Below, piece by piece: positions 5,371 to 6,535 of a stretch of 6,535 bases of DNA. Both the position numbers and the translations under genes were made by a program. Origin of the DNA: Candidatus Omnitrophota bacterium (GTDB lineage: Bacteria > Omnitrophota > Gorgyraeia > Gygaellales > Profunditerraquicolaceae). The notes under the pieces were generated by a model. The model saw only the letters and a list, made by a program, of their open reading frames with translations. It was not told where the DNA came from and made no database searches. Within the stretch, counting starts at the first letter, position 1. Every line of letters starts with the position of its first letter. The stretch is from positions 1-6,535 of the forward strand of contig JAPLMA010000080.1 of assembly GCA_026387255.1 (NCBI GenBank). Direction: 5' to 3'.

Positions 5371-6535
5371 GCGTGGTAATCCTGCCCATTCTTACGTCAA
5401 TTTTGTTGTCGTTTTCATTCTCTAGTTTTGGATCCGCCTTCGGCGGAAATCTCTGGCTGTTTGCCTGGTGTGGTTTTGTCCCTTTGTTTATCGCGCTGGA
5501 GAATAAATCTTTACGTCAAGCATTTGTAATTGCTTTTTTTTGTGGAGTAGTTTTCTGGAGCCTGACTGTTTATTGGTTGATTCATGTTACTCTGCTGGGC
5601 CAAATAATTTTAGTTTTATACCTGGCGGTTTATTTTGGCCTCTTTGGCTGCGTAATTTATATCTGGCGATTTATTTCGGTTAATCGTTGCCTGTTTTTCC
5701 TGCCGGCAAGTTGGGTTTTATTGGAATATTTGCGGAGTTATTTATTTACCGGGTTTCCTTGGGCAATAATTGGATTTTCTCAATATAAAAATTTACCGAC
5801 TATTCAAATCGCGGATATTACCGGAGCCTGGGGAGTAAGTTTTTTGGTGGTTTTAGTTAATGTTGCGCTTTATTTATTTTTGCGCAGGCATTTAAAAATA
5901 AAAATTTTATGTGTCTTTAGCTTAGTGCTGTTTTTGTCTCTTGGTTACGGCGCTTTACGATTAAATTTTAAACCGGATTGGTGCAATAATAAAGAACAGC
6001 TTAAGATTTCTGTAGTTCAGGGTAATATTCCTCAAGATTTAAAATGGAATAAGCAGGCAGTTAGTTTTATTCAAAATAGGTATAAAGAGTTAACGGTTGA
6101 GGCGGCCGTCGAGAAGCCGGAATTGATTATCTGGCCGGAGGCATCTGTGCCAGGGCTCTGGGGCCGGGATGATGCTGAATTTGCCCAAGTTTTCTCTTTG
6201 GCTGGGCAACTGCATACTAATTTGTTGGTCGGCGCGGTTTCGCAGTTTAACCAAAATTATTTTAATAGTGCCTTATTTATTAATCAGCAGGGGTCTTTAG
6301 TAGCAACTTATAGTAAGCTGCATTTGGTTCCTTTCGGGGAATATATACCGCTGAAAAATATTTTTCCATTTTTAGAGACGATTGCTCCGATTGGGGATAT
6401 CCAGCCGGGCAGAGAGTATACTTTATTTAGGCAGCCGGCTAATTTTGGCGTGCTGATTTGTTTTGAAGATCTTTTTCCGGAGCTATCCAGGGAGTTTGTA
6501 AAACGAGGAGCAAGATTCCTGGTCAATATTACTAA
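5367..6535 (+). CDS. lnt: Apolipoprotein N-acyltransferase, 5' portion (runs off the window)
   Basis: Lnt, an inner-membrane enzyme with a periplasmic nitrilase-like domain, moves an acyl chain from a phospholipid to the N-terminal Cys of lipoproteins, the last step of their maturation in diderms. The frame is open for 389 codons to the right edge with no stop. About seven hydrophobic segments lie in residues 1-196, then the nitrilase domain begins at KISVVQGNIPQD (213-224). The catalytic triad is complete: Glu258 in WPEAS, Lys317 in YSKLHLVPFGEYIP, and Cys365 in ICFEDLFPE, equivalent to E267, K335 and C387 of E. coli. The last residues (VNIT plus the first two bases of the next codon) enter the conserved NITND motif. 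The ATG overlaps the secA stop (ATGA) and has no clear ribosome binding site, so it is probably translated by coupling with secA. The last membrane helix and the rest of the domain lie beyond the window. Confidence 0.96.
   Translation, partial: MSVVILPILTSILLSFSFSSFGSAFGGNLWLFAWCGFVPLFIALENKSLRQAFVIAFFCGVVFWSLTVYWLIHVTLLGQIILVLYLAVYFGLFGCVIYIWRFISVNRCLFFLPASWVLLEYLRSYLFTGFPWAIIGFSQYKNLPTIQIADITGAWGVSFLVVLVNVALYLFLRRHLKIKILCVFSLVLFLSLGYGALRLNFKPDWCNNKEQLKISVVQGNIPQDLKWNKQAVSFIQNRYKELTVEAAVEKPELIIWPEASVPGLWGRDDAEFAQVFSLAGQLHTNLLVGAVSQFNQNYFNSALFINQQGSLVATYSKLHLVPFGEYIPLKNIFPFLETIAPIGDIQPGREYTLFRQPANFGVLICFEDLFPELSREFVKRGARFLVNIT
5430..5447. repeat. 18-bp GC-rich palindromic segment inside lnt
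   Basis: The segment GGATCCGCCTTCGGCGGA contains TCCGCC (5433-5438) and its exact complement GGCGGA (5442-5447) around TTC. It is in phase, coding for GSAFGG (residues 22-27), between the first membrane segment and the conserved NLW-AW region, where Lnt proteins usually have no such insert. It is more GC-rich than the DNA around it. It may be a small inserted palindrome or simply a Gly-rich loop. Confidence 0.45.

Noticed and set aside
1..6535. CRISPR array, tRNA or rRNA genes, insertion sequence, defence or phage genes.
   Set aside because: No regularly spaced repeats, tRNA-like folds, transposase or phage-like proteins were seen; nearly all the window is occupied by the five housekeeping-type genes.

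Overview
The window holds five genes, all on the + strand: the end of a probable membrane glycosyltransferase, a PilT/PilU-like pilus ATPase, release factor 2 (prfB), secA, and the first 389 codons of lnt. The organism looks like a diderm (Gram-negative) bacterium, because lnt finishes outer-membrane-type lipoproteins. Several sequence flavours suggest Candidatus Omnitrophota (OP3) or a relative: the TESCDW stretch of RF2, the GNIRD Walker B of the pilus ATPase, and the DAQTRLM tail of the first gene. This placement comes from memory of those families and is tentative. It could be a metagenome-derived contig, which matters for judging the frame break in prfB.

Layout. Positions 1-137 are the last 44 codons of the upstream gene. 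Positions 138-255 are intergenic and carry a 65-bp double-hairpin element of the interspersed palindromic kind (167-231). Positions 256-1329 encode the pilus ATPase. Positions 1330-1414 carry two copies of a 13-bp palindrome, one helical face-length apart (34 bp centre to centre), just before a strong ribosome binding site. Then prfB (1415-2440), secA (2449-5370) and lnt (from 5367, running off the end) are packed with an 8-nt gap and an ATGA overlap, as in one operon. There is no gene-free stretch longer than about 120 bases.

How the genes fit together. SecA drives export of unfolded preproteins, including lipoprotein precursors, through SecYEG. Lnt adds the third acyl chain to lipoproteins after export. 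RF2 ends translation at UAA and UGA. secA itself ends in UGA, so the operon needs its own first product to terminate its second gene. The pilus ATPase has its own ribosome binding site and is separated from prfB by the palindromes, so it is probably a separate unit or only loosely linked.

The most notable point is prfB. It has the classic +1 programmed frameshift site (CTT TGA C after codon 23). It then shows a second, unexpected frame break near 1652-1724, where about 25 residues of domain 1 are also missing relative to the family. Exactly at the junction, in phase, is a C CCT TTA heptamer of the -1 slippery type that would restore the frame. A plain deletion or an assembly error is the simpler explanation, but this is the place to look again. 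A second notable point is that the pilus ATPase has Asn in place of the catalytic Glu of Walker B.
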